The notes under the pieces are model-generated. The model did no database searches. It saw only the letters and a list, made by a program, of their open reading frames with translations, and was not told the DNA's origin. This document shows positions 17,924 to 25,723 of a stretch of 43,370 bases of DNA, in pieces. Source of the DNA: an uncultured Porphyromonadaceae bacterium (GTDB lineage: Bacteria; Bacteroidota; Bacteroidia; Bacteroidales; Muribaculaceae). The stretch lies in assembly GCA_947174995.1 (NCBI GenBank), contig CAMWLC010000021.1, forward strand, positions 1-43,370, given 5' to 3'. Made by a program: the position numbers and the translations under genes. Numbering within the stretch: the first letter of the stretch is position 1; every line of letters begins with the position of its first letter.

Positions 17924-19189
17924 ATGGAAGGCAATCTTATCATAGACAACTGCACTCTCGCCACCCCCCGGGGTCATAAGGCTCTGAGGGGAAGCGAGAT
18001 GGGCGCGTGGGAGGAGATGCCCGGATGTCGCATCATCGTGCGTGGCGGCATAATAGAGTATGCCGGCCCTGCATCTGAGGCCCCTCGCGTTGACGAGAAG
18101 GAGTACGCACTCTTCGATGCCAACGGCCACGTGGCTATGCCCGGAATGGTAGACAGCCATACCCATCTCGTGTTCGGCGGATTCCGCCCCAATGAGTTCG
18201 GATGGCGTCTCAAGGGGGTCAGCTACATGGAGATCATGCAACGCGGCGGAGGCATACAGTCCACCGTCGACGCGACCCACAATATTGATGCGGCCACCAT
18301 GGCCGAGAAGGGACGCTGGTTTATCGACCGTATGCTCGCCGACGGTGTGACCACCGTCGAGGCGAAGAGCGGCTACGGCCTTGACGTCGAGACCGAAGAG
18401 AAAATGCTCGACGCCATCCATGAACTGCGTGAATCCTGCTCCGACCGCATACACGTGGTGCCGACTTTCTTGGGTGCCCACGCAGTGCCCCGCGAATACA
18501 AGGGGCGCACGGATGAGTATATTGACTACATGATAGCTGAGATGCTCCCGCGCTTCAAGGATAAGGCACGCTTCTGCGACATCTTCTGCGAGAAAAACGT
18601 TTTCGAGATCGAGGAGTCCCGACGCTTCCTCAAGGCCGCGAAAGATATGGGATATGAGCTGAAGCTCCATGCAGACGAGATAGTGACTCTCGGCGGCGCG
18701 GAGCTGGCTGCCGAACTCGGCGCCGTCTCAGCCGACCACCTCCTGCATATCTCCGACGAGGGCATCCGCCGCCTCGCGGAGTCAGGCACGGTGGCCACAT
18801 GCCTCCCCCTCACAGCTTTCGCTCTCAAGGAGCCGTACGCACCGGCCCGTCTGATGATAGACGCCGGATGCGCCGTTGCTCTCGCCACAGACCTTAATCC
18901 CGGAAGCTGCTTCTCCGGTTCGATACCTCTCACCATCGCCCTCGGATGCCTGTACATGGGCATGACGATCCAGGAGGTGATTTCTGCTCTGACCATCAAC
19001 GGAGCGGCCGCCGTGGGAATGGCCGACACAATCGGCACTCTCGAACCGGGCAAGGAGGCCAATATCGCAATGCTGCATTTCACCACCATCGACGCCCTCC
19101 CCTACTACGTCGGCATGAACTGCGTGGAACGCGTCTGGTTCCGCGGCATGCAGGTGGTCACACCCTCACGATCTCTCCCTCTTGACTGA
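17924..19189 (+). CDS. hutI: Imidazolonepropionase
   Basis: 421-aa metal-dependent amidohydrolase, third step of histidine degradation (imidazolonepropionate to N-formiminoglutamate). Metal-binding HxH is H79 and H81 in DSHTHLVFGG, then KSGYGLDVETEEKML, LKLHADE, SADHLL and the late ATDLNPGSC, all typical of HutI. Next gene hutH starts 26 bp downstream. The product N-formiminoglutamate has no processing enzyme encoded in the window. Confidence 0.96.
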   Translation: MEGNLIIDNCTLATPRGHKALRGSEMGAWEEMPGCRIIVRGGIIEYAGPASEAPRVDEKEYALFDANGHVAMPGMVDSHTHLVFGGFRPNEFGWRLKGVSYMEIMQRGGGIQSTVDATHNIDAATMAEKGRWFIDRMLADGVTTVEAKSGYGLDVETEEKMLDAIHELRESCSDRIHVVPTFLGAHAVPREYKGRTDEYIDYMIAEMLPRFKDKARFCDIFCEKNVFEIEESRRFLKAAKDMGYELKLHADEIVTLGGAELAAELGAVSADHLLHISDEGIRRLAESGTVATCLPLTAFALKEPYAPARLMIDAGCAVALATDLNPGSCFSGSIPLTIALGCLYMGMTIQEVISALTINGAAAVGMADTIGTLEPGKEANIAMLHFTTIDALPYYVGMNCVERVWFRGMQVVTPSRSLPLD

Positions 19190-19215
19190 ATCATCAATCA
19201 CTCTTTCTTATAGAC

Positions 19216-20751
19216 ATGAAAACCCTCGAAACATACGCTATCGGGTCGTCTCCGCTTACATACGATCTCATAGAGAAAATCCTCAAAGACAACACTCGCC
19301 TCACCCTCTCCGATGAGGCGATAGCCAAGATCAGCCACTGCCGCGAGTATCTTGACAAGAAGACTGATGAGAACACCGTGCCCATCTACGGCGTGACCAC
19401 CGGCTTCGGATCCCTCTGCAACAAGCACATTTCCTCGCAGGACCTTTCCACGCTCCAGGAAAATCTGGTGAAGAGCCATTCCTGCTCCATCGGCACCCCG
19501 GTCGATTCGACTATCGTGAAGCTCATGCTTCTCCTCAAGGCGCACGCCCTTTCCATGGGCTTCTCCGGAGTGCAGGTCGAGACAGTACAACGCATCCTGG
19601 ATTTCTATAACAATGACATCCTCCCCGTGGTCTACGATCGCGGCTCTCTCGGAGCTTCGGGCGACCTCGCTCCCCTCGCAAATCTTTTCCTCCCCCTCAT
19701 CGGAGAGGGCAAGGTTCTCTTCAAGGATAAGGTCATCTCCGGCAAGGAGGTGCTCAATATCTTCGGCTGGAATCCCATCAAACTGAAATCCAAGGAGGGT
19801 CTCGCGCTTCTCAACGGCACCCAGTTCATGAGCGCCAACGGTATCAAGGCCCTCATCGACGGATGGCACATGGTCAATTGCTTCGATCTCTTCGGAGCCA
19901 TGTCTCTCGAGGGCTTCGACGGTCGCATCGAACCCTTCTGGCCACAGATACAGGCGGTGCGCCCCCATCCCGGGCAGATTCAGACTGGCCGCGTATTCCG
20001 CTCTCTCCTCAAGGGAAGCGAAATCATCGCACGCGAGAAGGCGCATGTGCAGGACCCCTATTCCTTCCGCTGTATCCCCCAGGTGCACGGCGCAGTCAAG
20101 GATGCCATGAACCACGTCACTGACGTGCTCCACACCGAAATCAACTCCGTCACGGACAATCCGACAGTTTTCCCCGATGAGGATCTCGTGATCTCCGGCG
20201 GCAACTTCCACGGCGAACCCATCGCCCTGGTGTTCGACTACATGGGCGTGGCGCTCCATGAACTCGGCAACATCTCCGAGCGTCGTGTGGCACAGCTCAT
20301 TCTGGGTCTTCGCGGACTGCCCGAGTTCCTCGTGGCGAAGCCCGGTCTGAACTCCGGCTTCATGATTCCCCAGTATGCTGCCGCCTCCGTCGTCAGCCAG
20401 AACAAGATGTACGCATGGCCCGCATCGTGTGATTCCATCGTCAGCTCCAACGGACAGGAAGACCTCGTGTCAATGGGTGCCAACGCCGCTACCAAGCTGC
20501 ACAAAATCATCTCCAACCTCAAGTATATTGCCGCCATCGAGCTGATGAATGCCGCCCAGGCCATCGATTTCCGTCGTCCGCTCAAGTCGTCTCCCTATAT
20601 CGAGCAGGTGATGGAGGCATACCGCAAGGAGGTGCCCTTCGTGGAGGATGACGTGGTGATGGAAGACTACATCGCCAAGACGATGGAGTTCCTCGACAAT
20701 TTCGAAATTCTCATCGAGGAGCCCGATGACTGCTGCACTCAGTCTGCTTGA
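19216..20751 (+). CDS. hutH: Histidine ammonia-lyase
   Basis: 511-aa enzyme removing ammonia from L-histidine to give urocanate, the first step of the pathway. The self-forming MIO cofactor triad is A147-S148-G149 in GSLGASGDLAPLA. The catalytic loop YGVTTGFGS is near residue 58, and the later QDPYSFRCIPQVHG and EINSVTDNP segments are standard. The length matches the family. Its 3' end overlaps the next gene by 26 bp. Gene order hutU-hutI-hutH places the first enzyme last. Confidence 0.97.
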   Translation: MKTLETYAIGSSPLTYDLIEKILKDNTRLTLSDEAIAKISHCREYLDKKTDENTVPIYGVTTGFGSLCNKHISSQDLSTLQENLVKSHSCSIGTPVDSTIVKLMLLLKAHALSMGFSGVQVETVQRILDFYNNDILPVVYDRGSLGASGDLAPLANLFLPLIGEGKVLFKDKVISGKEVLNIFGWNPIKLKSKEGLALLNGTQFMSANGIKALIDGWHMVNCFDLFGAMSLEGFDGRIEPFWPQIQAVRPHPGQIQTGRVFRSLLKGSEIIAREKAHVQDPYSFRCIPQVHGAVKDAMNHVTDVLHTEINSVTDNPTVFPDEDLVISGGNFHGEPIALVFDYMGVALHELGNISERRVAQLILGLRGLPEFLVAKPGLNSGFMIPQYAAASVVSQNKMYAWPASCDSIVSSNGQEDLVSMGANAATKLHKIISNLKYIAAIELMNAAQAIDFRRPLKSSPYIEQVMEAYRKEVPFVEDDVVMEDYIAKTMEFLDNFEILIEEPDDCCTQSA

Positions 20752-21475
20752 GTCGCGCCATTCGGTGCGTGACTACTCGCTGCAACCCGTATCGCAGGAA
20801 ATGGTCAGGTCGCTTCAGGCGGACCTGACCATGACCTGCACCCATGAGGCCGGACTCTGGTTTCAGATGCGCACGCAGGATTCCGACCCCTTCAGGGGAT
20901 TCCTGCGCAGCTACGGCATGTTTCGCAATCCGACGAACTATGTGGCCTGCGTCATCGACCCCTCCTATCCCGACACCATCGAAAGGGCCGGATATTTCGC
21001 GGAGCAGTTCGTGATTAAGGCGGTGGGTATGGGCCTTGGCACGTGCTTCGTGGGAGGCACATACAGCGCCGATCATGTCAATGTCCCTCTGCGGGCCGGC
21101 CAGCGAATCCTCATGCTCGTGCTCTTCGGAGTGCCCGCCGAGACTCCCCGTGCGCTTGCCGGTGCCATTTCCGGTCTGTTCAAGGGGAAGCGCAAGGAGC
21201 CGAGATGGTATTTCGAAGGGACGGATGAGGAATATGCGGACGCTTGCCGTCAGTTCCCCTGGCTCGAAACCGGACTTGCCGGCGCCGCCTGCGCTCCCTC
21301 ATGGGCCAACGGGCGTCCCGTGCGCTTCGCTGTAAAGGATGGAGCCGTAATAGCTCGCGTAGATACCAAGGTGGAGCACAATCTCATTGACCTGGGTATC
21401 GCCAAGTATAATTTTGCTGCAGCAGTGGGCCACGGCGACTGGGAATGGGGCAATGAAGCCCCCTTTATCCCCTGA
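20726..21475 (+). CDS. Nitroreductase family protein
   Basis: 249-aa FMN-dependent nitroreductase-like protein. It opens with the family motif SRHSVRDY (about 10-17), which contacts the FMN phosphate, and shows GYFAEQFVIKAVGMGLGTCFVGG in mid protein, the usual helix before the second FMN contact. It appears to be the fused-monomer (TM nitroreductase) kind, where one chain holds both half sites. The start ATG 20726 lies inside the end of hutH, so it is translated from the hut message, though no role in histidine breakdown is known for it. Confidence 0.82.
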   Translation: MTAALSLLESRHSVRDYSLQPVSQEMVRSLQADLTMTCTHEAGLWFQMRTQDSDPFRGFLRSYGMFRNPTNYVACVIDPSYPDTIERAGYFAEQFVIKAVGMGLGTCFVGGTYSADHVNVPLRAGQRILMLVLFGVPAETPRALAGAISGLFKGKRKEPRWYFEGTDEEYADACRQFPWLETGLAGAACAPSWANGRPVRFAVKDGAVIARVDTKVEHNLIDLGIAKYNFAAAVGHGDWEWGNEAPFIP

Positions 21476-21490
21476 ATAAACTCACTCTCA

Positions 21491-21973
21491 ATGAAACCGA
21501 TGCGTAAAGCCGCCCGGCAGAAGGATGCCGCTTGGGCACTGGAGGTGTTTGACAAGGCTCCTTACGTCACTGTCAGCATGATCCGTCCTGACGGGACTCC
21601 ATACGGACTCCCCCTCTCTTTGGTCAGAAAGGGTGAGGATACTTTCTATTTCCATTGCGCCCATGAGGGGGAAAAGATAGACTGCCTGAAATGCATTCCT
21701 GTCGTCAGTCTCTCCGCAGTAAGCCGGTGCACTCCCAAGTACGAGGAGGAGAAAAACAATTTCACCGAATATTTCAATTCTGCCGTTGCGATAGGCAGGG
21801 CCGAACCCGTATATGACCCCGTTGAGAAAACCGAGGCACTGCGTCTCCTCTGCCGCCGCTTTCTCCCGGCATACTTGGGTCACTTCGATGAGGCAATCGC
21901 ACGCAGTCTTGACCGCACCGCGATTTTCCGTATCACCCTTACCGAACCGCCGGTAGGTAAAGCCAAACCATAG
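21491..21973 (+). CDS. Nim-like pyridoxamine 5'-phosphate oxidase-fold protein
   Basis: 160-aa FMN-binding split-barrel protein resembling the NimA/5-nitroimidazole resistance family. Matching features are the N-terminal basic helix, YVTVSMIRPDGTPYGLPLS, FYFHCAHEGEKIDCLK with the histidine where Nim proteins carry theirs, and a C-terminal strand ending in an ITLTE segment. It starts 15 bp after the nitroreductase and is probably co-transcribed. It ends at a strong hairpin. Whether it acts on nitro drugs cannot be told; many relatives are ordinary flavoproteins. Confidence 0.8.
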   Translation: MKPMRKAARQKDAAWALEVFDKAPYVTVSMIRPDGTPYGLPLSLVRKGEDTFYFHCAHEGEKIDCLKCIPVVSLSAVSRCTPKYEEEKNNFTEYFNSAVAIGRAEPVYDPVEKTEALRLLCRRFLPAYLGHFDEAIARSLDRTAIFRITLTEPPVGKAKP

Positions 21974-21999
21974 ATCCCCTATCCATGAGCTGAGGACTT

Positions 22000-22048
22000 A
22001 ACACGATGAGCTGCGGCCATCCTCATGAAGGCCGCAGCTCATCGTGTT
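22000..22048. terminator. Bidirectional intrinsic terminator
   Basis: Perfect 19-bp arms 22000-22018 and 22030-22048 around an 11-nt loop. The core is GC-rich (GAGCTGCGGCC), and a TTTT run follows on the plus strand. It serves the Nim-like gene and the converging cupin gene. Confidence 0.85.
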
Positions 22049-22064
22049 TTGATTACTTCTGATC

Positions 22065-22394
22065 TCAGGCTTTGATTTTAGCGAGCATGAGCTTTGCATC
22101 CACAGGAGCCTTGACACTGTGGGGCACTTCCGCACCGAGGAGCAGGAACTCCCCCGCCTTTAGATGATGCACGGCATCGAGAATAGTGAATTCCACCTCT
22201 CCTTCAAGCACCGTAACCATGACCTCCGCAGGGGTCACATGGGTGTCGAGCGCTTGGCCTGCCTTGAAGGCAACTAAGGCTACCCCGCCGTTGGAAGTGG
22301 AGAAAATGCTCTTTACGTGCACGCGGTCAGCGCCGCTCTCAACCTGATTGGCAAGTACGTGGACTTCGCCAAACTTATAATCTGTTTCCAGCAT
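22065..22394 (-). CDS. Small cupin-domain protein
   Basis: 109-aa single-domain cupin. Cupin motif 1 is degenerate but recognisable (GQALDTHVTPAEVMVTVLEGEVEF, about 50-72), and motif 2 is LKAGEFLLLGAEVPHSVKAP near 80-100 with a conserved histidine. Small stand-alone cupins bind metals or small ligands and have no single function. It converges on the Nim-like gene across the terminator. No promoter match was seen upstream. Confidence 0.8.
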   Translation of the reverse strand: MLETDYKFGEVHVLANQVESGADRVHVKSIFSTSNGGVALVAFKAGQALDTHVTPAEVMVTVLEGEVEFTILDAVHHLKAGEFLLLGAEVPHSVKAPVDAKLMLAKIKA

Positions 22395-22735
22395 AGCATT
22401 AAATGTTTTGAATAAGTCATGAAAGCCCGGTCATCGGACCCTCACTTATAAAACGCGTATCCTTTCCCCGTGGTTCATATTATGTCAATTCATGACCATA
22501 CAGCGCTTATTATCATTCAAATGCTCAATATAATTCCGCTCAAACTGTTATATATATATTAGAGTGTATTTACTTTGAAATGGTCAAGCAAAATACGCGG
22601 TGCTTGAGCACCTTGTAGGGACGTGGCGTGCCACGTCAGCTTTTCACAACGAAAAAAGCACACCGCTATTCCGGCTTGTACCGTTTTAAAGGTGAACTGA
22701 AGTAAACACACTCCTGGAAGAAAATAACGGAATTT
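22395..22735. other. Intergenic region with REP-like palindrome
   Basis: 341 bp, AT-rich, no gene found on either strand. It contains one copy of the 28-nt REP-like sequence at 22613-22640. No complete TTTG/TAnnTTTG promoter was found for the cupin or the DUF488 gene. Confidence 0.6.
22613..22640 (+). repeat. REP-like palindromic repeat, copy 1
   Basis: 28 nt identical to 29581-29608. It contains the perfect 8-bp stem GACGTGGC/GCCACGTC around GT and begins TTGTAGG. Diverged relatives form an inverted pair at 42783-42853. Confidence 0.8.
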
Positions 22736-23092
22736 ATGCAGAAAATTCAATTGAAAAGAGCCTATGATCCGCAGTCTCCGGATGACGGATACAGAGTTTA
22801 TATTGACCGTCTTTGGCCACGCGGTCTCTCACACGAGACATTCCATTATGACTCATGGGACAAGCAGATAGCCCCCTCCACCGAACTGAGGGAATGGTTT
22901 CATCAGGATCCCGATTCGCGCTGGTCCGAATTTAAAGCCCGATACAGCGCCGAACTTGCCGCAAATCCCGCCTTCGAGGCCCTGAAAAAAGAAATTGCCG
23001 GAAAACCTGTGGTAACCCTCCTGTACTCCTCGCGAGACCATGAACACAACAATGCGGTTGTAGTGGCCGATCTGCTGAACAATCGTACATAG
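22736..23092 (+). CDS. DUF488 (YeaO-like) family protein
   Basis: 118-aa protein of the DUF488 family. Family landmarks are visible: the start IQLKRAYDP, RVYIDRLWPRGLS (about 21-33), the LREWFHQDP and RYSAEL helices, and VVTLLYSSRDHEHNNA near the C-terminus. The biochemical function of this family is not established. It starts at ATG 22736 after a GGAAG-like purine stretch and stands alone. Confidence 0.9.
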   Translation: MQKIQLKRAYDPQSPDDGYRVYIDRLWPRGLSHETFHYDSWDKQIAPSTELREWFHQDPDSRWSEFKARYSAELAANPAFEALKKEIAGKPVVTLLYSSRDHEHNNAVVVADLLNNRT

Positions 23093-23158
23093 AAGACATC
23101 GCTCGCGATGTCCTTACATTTTAGGTGGCAAATCACCTCACACCCAAACCATACTCAC

Positions 23159-23641
23159 ATGAAGTCCTATATCAAATACAGCATATTCGCCATTGTTCTG
23201 ACCGTGGCCATACCGCTTGCGCTTTATATCGGATGTCTCACATCGATTCACGAAAAACCGGTCTTCATCACCCTCCTCATCCTTCTGCTGGCGCTTCTTA
23301 TCCCCGCGCTTTTCTACGGAGCCGGATGGATCCAAGCCACTCCCGAATATGTCATCATGGGGAGTCCGCTGCGTAAGCGTAGGATTCCCGTGAGCGAAAT
23401 AGAGAGCATCACCCCGTTCCAGCCCACCATGGGAGCAATACGCCTGTGTGCCTCCGGAGGTTTTCTCGGATACTGGGGCCTTTTTCGGGAAGGAGACATA
23501 GGAAGATACTACGGCTATTACGGAAGAGCTTCCGACTGCTTCCTGCTGCGAATGAAGAATGGCGACAAATATGTATTGGGCTGCAAGAACCCCGAAGCCA
23601 TGATCAAATACATATCAGCGCATCTCACCTCCACCAAATAA
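23159..23641 (+). CDS. Small membrane protein with PH-like domain
   Basis: 160-aa protein with two predicted membrane helices at the N-terminus (about 7-27 and 35-57), then a bacterial PH-like beta domain: YVIMGSPLRKRRIPVSEIES, where a strand leads to the usual IPxxEI turn, and a final DCFLLRMKNGDKYVLGC strand pair before a helix. I choose ATG 23159 because the helix follows directly; an in-frame ATG at 23108 adds 17 unlikely residues. Function unknown; such proteins often sit at the inner membrane facing the cytoplasm. Confidence 0.75.
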   Translation: MKSYIKYSIFAIVLTVAIPLALYIGCLTSIHEKPVFITLLILLLALLIPALFYGAGWIQATPEYVIMGSPLRKRRIPVSEIESITPFQPTMGAIRLCASGGFLGYWGLFREGDIGRYYGYYGRASDCFLLRMKNGDKYVLGCKNPEAMIKYISAHLTSTK

Positions 23642-23643
23642 AC

Positions 23644-23667
23644 TAAGTAAGTGTTCAAATTTAATTT
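23644..23667 (-). repeat. Solo copy of element-A terminal repeat
   Basis: 24 nt identical to the reverse complement of the right end of the 27.7-kb element (27835-27858). It lies between the PH-like gene and the flavoprotein gene and covers an in-frame GTG at 23651 that could be mistaken for a start codon. Confidence 0.7.
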
Positions 23668-23677
23668 CAATCAAACC

Positions 23678-24322
23678 ATGGCCAATTCAGACTACAAAGT
23701 ACTCCTGCTCAACGGCAGTCCCCACCCCGAAGGATGCGTGGCCCGCGCCTTAAGTGAACTTGAACGCACTCTCAACGAATCCGGCATCAGAACAGAACGT
23801 GTTGAAATCGGAATAAAAGACATCCGTGGCTGCATAGCCTGCAACTTCTGCCGCACACACGGCAGATGCGTCTTCAATGATCTCGTCAACGAAACCGCCC
23901 CCAAATTTGCCGAGGCCGACGGTCTTGTCGTGGGTTCCCCCACGTATTACGCCGGAAGCAACGGACAGGCGCTGGCATTTCTCGACCGCCTGTTTTACAG
24001 CACCGGAGAGACCGTCAACAAGACAATGAAAGTGGGAGCAGCCGTCATCTCCTCACGACGCGGAGGAAGCACATCCGCCTTTGACGAGATAAACAAATAT
24101 TTCACAATTGCCTCCATGCCGGTGGTTTCATCCACATATTGGAACGAAGTGCACGGCTTCACTGCTGAAGATGTGGAAACCGACCTCGAAGGACTCCAGA
24201 CCATGCGTAATCTCGGGCGAAACATGGCTTTCCTCATCAAAGCCATCCGAACCGAGAAAGAAAAAGCCGGCATCCCGGTCCAGGAACGCAATTCCTTCAC
24301 GAGTTTCATGACCGAAAAATAA
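23678..24322 (+). CDS. Flavodoxin-like NAD(P)H-dependent reductase, Isf-like cysteines
   Basis: 214-aa flavoprotein of the NADPH-dependent FMN reductase/iron-sulfur flavoprotein group. It opens VLLLNGSPHPEGC, the FMN-phosphate loop (residues 8-20). Four cysteines C52, C55, C58 and C64 form CxxCxxCx5C, the compact spacing of iron-sulfur flavoproteins that bind a [4Fe-4S] cluster. GSPTYYAG and SSRRGGSTSA are further flavin contacts. I start at ATG 23678; the in-frame GTG at 23651 lies inside a repeat. Likely electron transfer or stress-related reduction, partner unknown. Confidence 0.85.
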   Translation: MANSDYKVLLLNGSPHPEGCVARALSELERTLNESGIRTERVEIGIKDIRGCIACNFCRTHGRCVFNDLVNETAPKFAEADGLVVGSPTYYAGSNGQALAFLDRLFYSTGETVNKTMKVGAAVISSRRGGSTSAFDEINKYFTIASMPVVSSTYWNEVHGFTAEDVETDLEGLQTMRNLGRNMAFLIKAIRTEKEKAGIPVQERNSFTSFMTEK

Positions 24323-24354
24323 TCCTTCCGAGAGCAGGTCATACCTAATACACA

Positions 24355-24960
24355 GTGCATACACATTTCCTCACATCTAAAAAGGCCAATATTATCCAAC
24401 TTGCCTGCGCCATGCTCCTTTTCCCCACAGCCGCTGCTCATGCGCGACAGCCGGAAAAGGGATACCGTGGCTTTGCCGAATGGGTGAGTGACATCAAGGC
24501 GGATATCGCCATATATGGAGGCCCGACCGACAGCCGCTACTATACGGGAGTTTCCGTGTCTCAGGGATACCAGCTCAATCCTTATCTCTTCTTGGGAGGA
24601 GGTGTCGCGGCAGTACAGTGCGTGAAGGACAACGAAATATATGCAGCGCCGGTCTTCGCCCAGATCCGCACTGATATGAAATTCCGCAAGTTCACTCCAT
24701 TTGCCGATGTACGCTTGGGATATAATTTCGCAGGATATGGAGGTATCTATTTCTCCCCTTCTGTCGGCTATCGCATCAACTGGGGACGGAAGATCGGAGT
24801 GAATATAGGAGTTGGATGGTCCATGACCGGCAACCGCCGACACATAGACGAAATCACCACCATACTCGGCCCTGACGGCACGGGAGGCACCTGGACCACT
24901 TGGAAGCGCCGTCACACGTATGACAACACAATTGCCCTGCGCCTCGGCATCGACTTCTGA
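24355..24960 (+). CDS. Exported outer-membrane-like beta protein
   Basis: 201-aa protein with a signal peptide ending AAAHA (about residue 30) and a body of alternating strands rich in Gly, Tyr and Phe (YTGVSVSQGYQLNPYLFLGGG, PFADVRLGYNFAGYGG), ending in IALRLGIDF, a typical outer-membrane C-terminal phenylalanine. A small 8-strand barrel is the most likely structure. The start is probably GTG 24355, since the ATG at 24412 would cut the basic n-region off the signal peptide. No specific function can be given. Confidence 0.7.
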   Translation: MHTHFLTSKKANIIQLACAMLLFPTAAAHARQPEKGYRGFAEWVSDIKADIAIYGGPTDSRYYTGVSVSQGYQLNPYLFLGGGVAAVQCVKDNEIYAAPVFAQIRTDMKFRKFTPFADVRLGYNFAGYGGIYFSPSVGYRINWGRKIGVNIGVGWSMTGNRRHIDEITTILGPDGTGGTWTTWKRRHTYDNTIALRLGIDF

Positions 24961-25075
24961 TGAAATGTTGCAGTCTCCGGTAATTTGAGACTACCTCACA
25001 TTCTGAAACATTGCAGAAACCCGGAAACATAATCAAAAAATCACTAAATTCGCATCAACTAATAGTTCTTTCATT

Positions 25076-25723
25076 ATGAACTGTAAACTCGTAGGTCAAT
25101 TCATGCAGCACCTTGAGGTGACTCTGTCGCCCGGGGAGGATTTCTATGCTGAAAAAGGTTCGCTTATCTATTTCGAGTCCGGAATAGAAAAAGAACTGAG
25201 TTTCAACGGGTCCGGTCTGCGCAGAATATTAGGTGCCAAACTTTCGGGTGAATCCCTGTTTATCCTGCGTCTCTATAATGTCTCGAATGTGCCCAGGAAA
25301 ATCGCTATCGGCAGCCGTTACGGTCTTTTGCCGGTGAGGCTCAACGGAGAGAAAATGATTTGTCACACCGGCGTGTACGTGGGTTCCAACAACCGTGTGA
25401 ACGTCACAACTAAACTATCCATAGCCGGTCTGACAGGGGGGATGGGGCTGTTCCTGCAAAAAATCCAGGGCACCTCGACCGTATTTCTCGACACCGTGGG
25501 TTCTCCTATAACCATCAATCTCAACCCCGGTGAAAGTATAGACGTGGATGAGAATCATATTATCGCGTTGCTTAACATTTCCGAGAATCAGATGCGGTCA
25601 AACTGGTCGCTCGGAAATCTTATCGGTGGCGAGGGTCTGAGCATGATGCGCATTTTCGGACCAGGCACTGTATATTTATCTCCCGGCAAATTCATTCTTC
25701 CTCAAGCCGGGTCTATTCCATGA
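25076..25723 (+). CDS. AIM24 family protein
   Basis: 215-aa beta-sandwich protein of the AIM24/TIGR00266 family. The N-terminal LSPGEDFYAEKGSLIYFESGI (about 16-37) and the repeated NxGES pattern later (NLNPGESIDVDEN near 150) fit the family, as does the GLSMMRIFGPGTVYLSPG ending. Bacterial AIM24 proteins have no firmly known activity; the yeast relative helps organise the mitochondrial inner membrane. A partial -7 match (TAAATTCG, 25045-25052) lies upstream. The TGA stop overlaps the ATG of the helicase gene, so the two are translationally coupled. Confidence 0.83.
   Translation: MNCKLVGQFMQHLEVTLSPGEDFYAEKGSLIYFESGIEKELSFNGSGLRRILGAKLSGESLFILRLYNVSNVPRKIAIGSRYGLLPVRLNGEKMICHTGVYVGSNNRVNVTTKLSIAGLTGGMGLFLQKIQGTSTVFLDTVGSPITINLNPGESIDVDENHIIALLNISENQMRSNWSLGNLIGGEGLSMMRIFGPGTVYLSPGKFILPQAGSIP

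Noticed and set aside
24972..24991. Small hairpin AGTCTC/GAGACT after the exported beta protein
   Set aside because: A six-bp stem without a following T-run; too weak to call a terminator.
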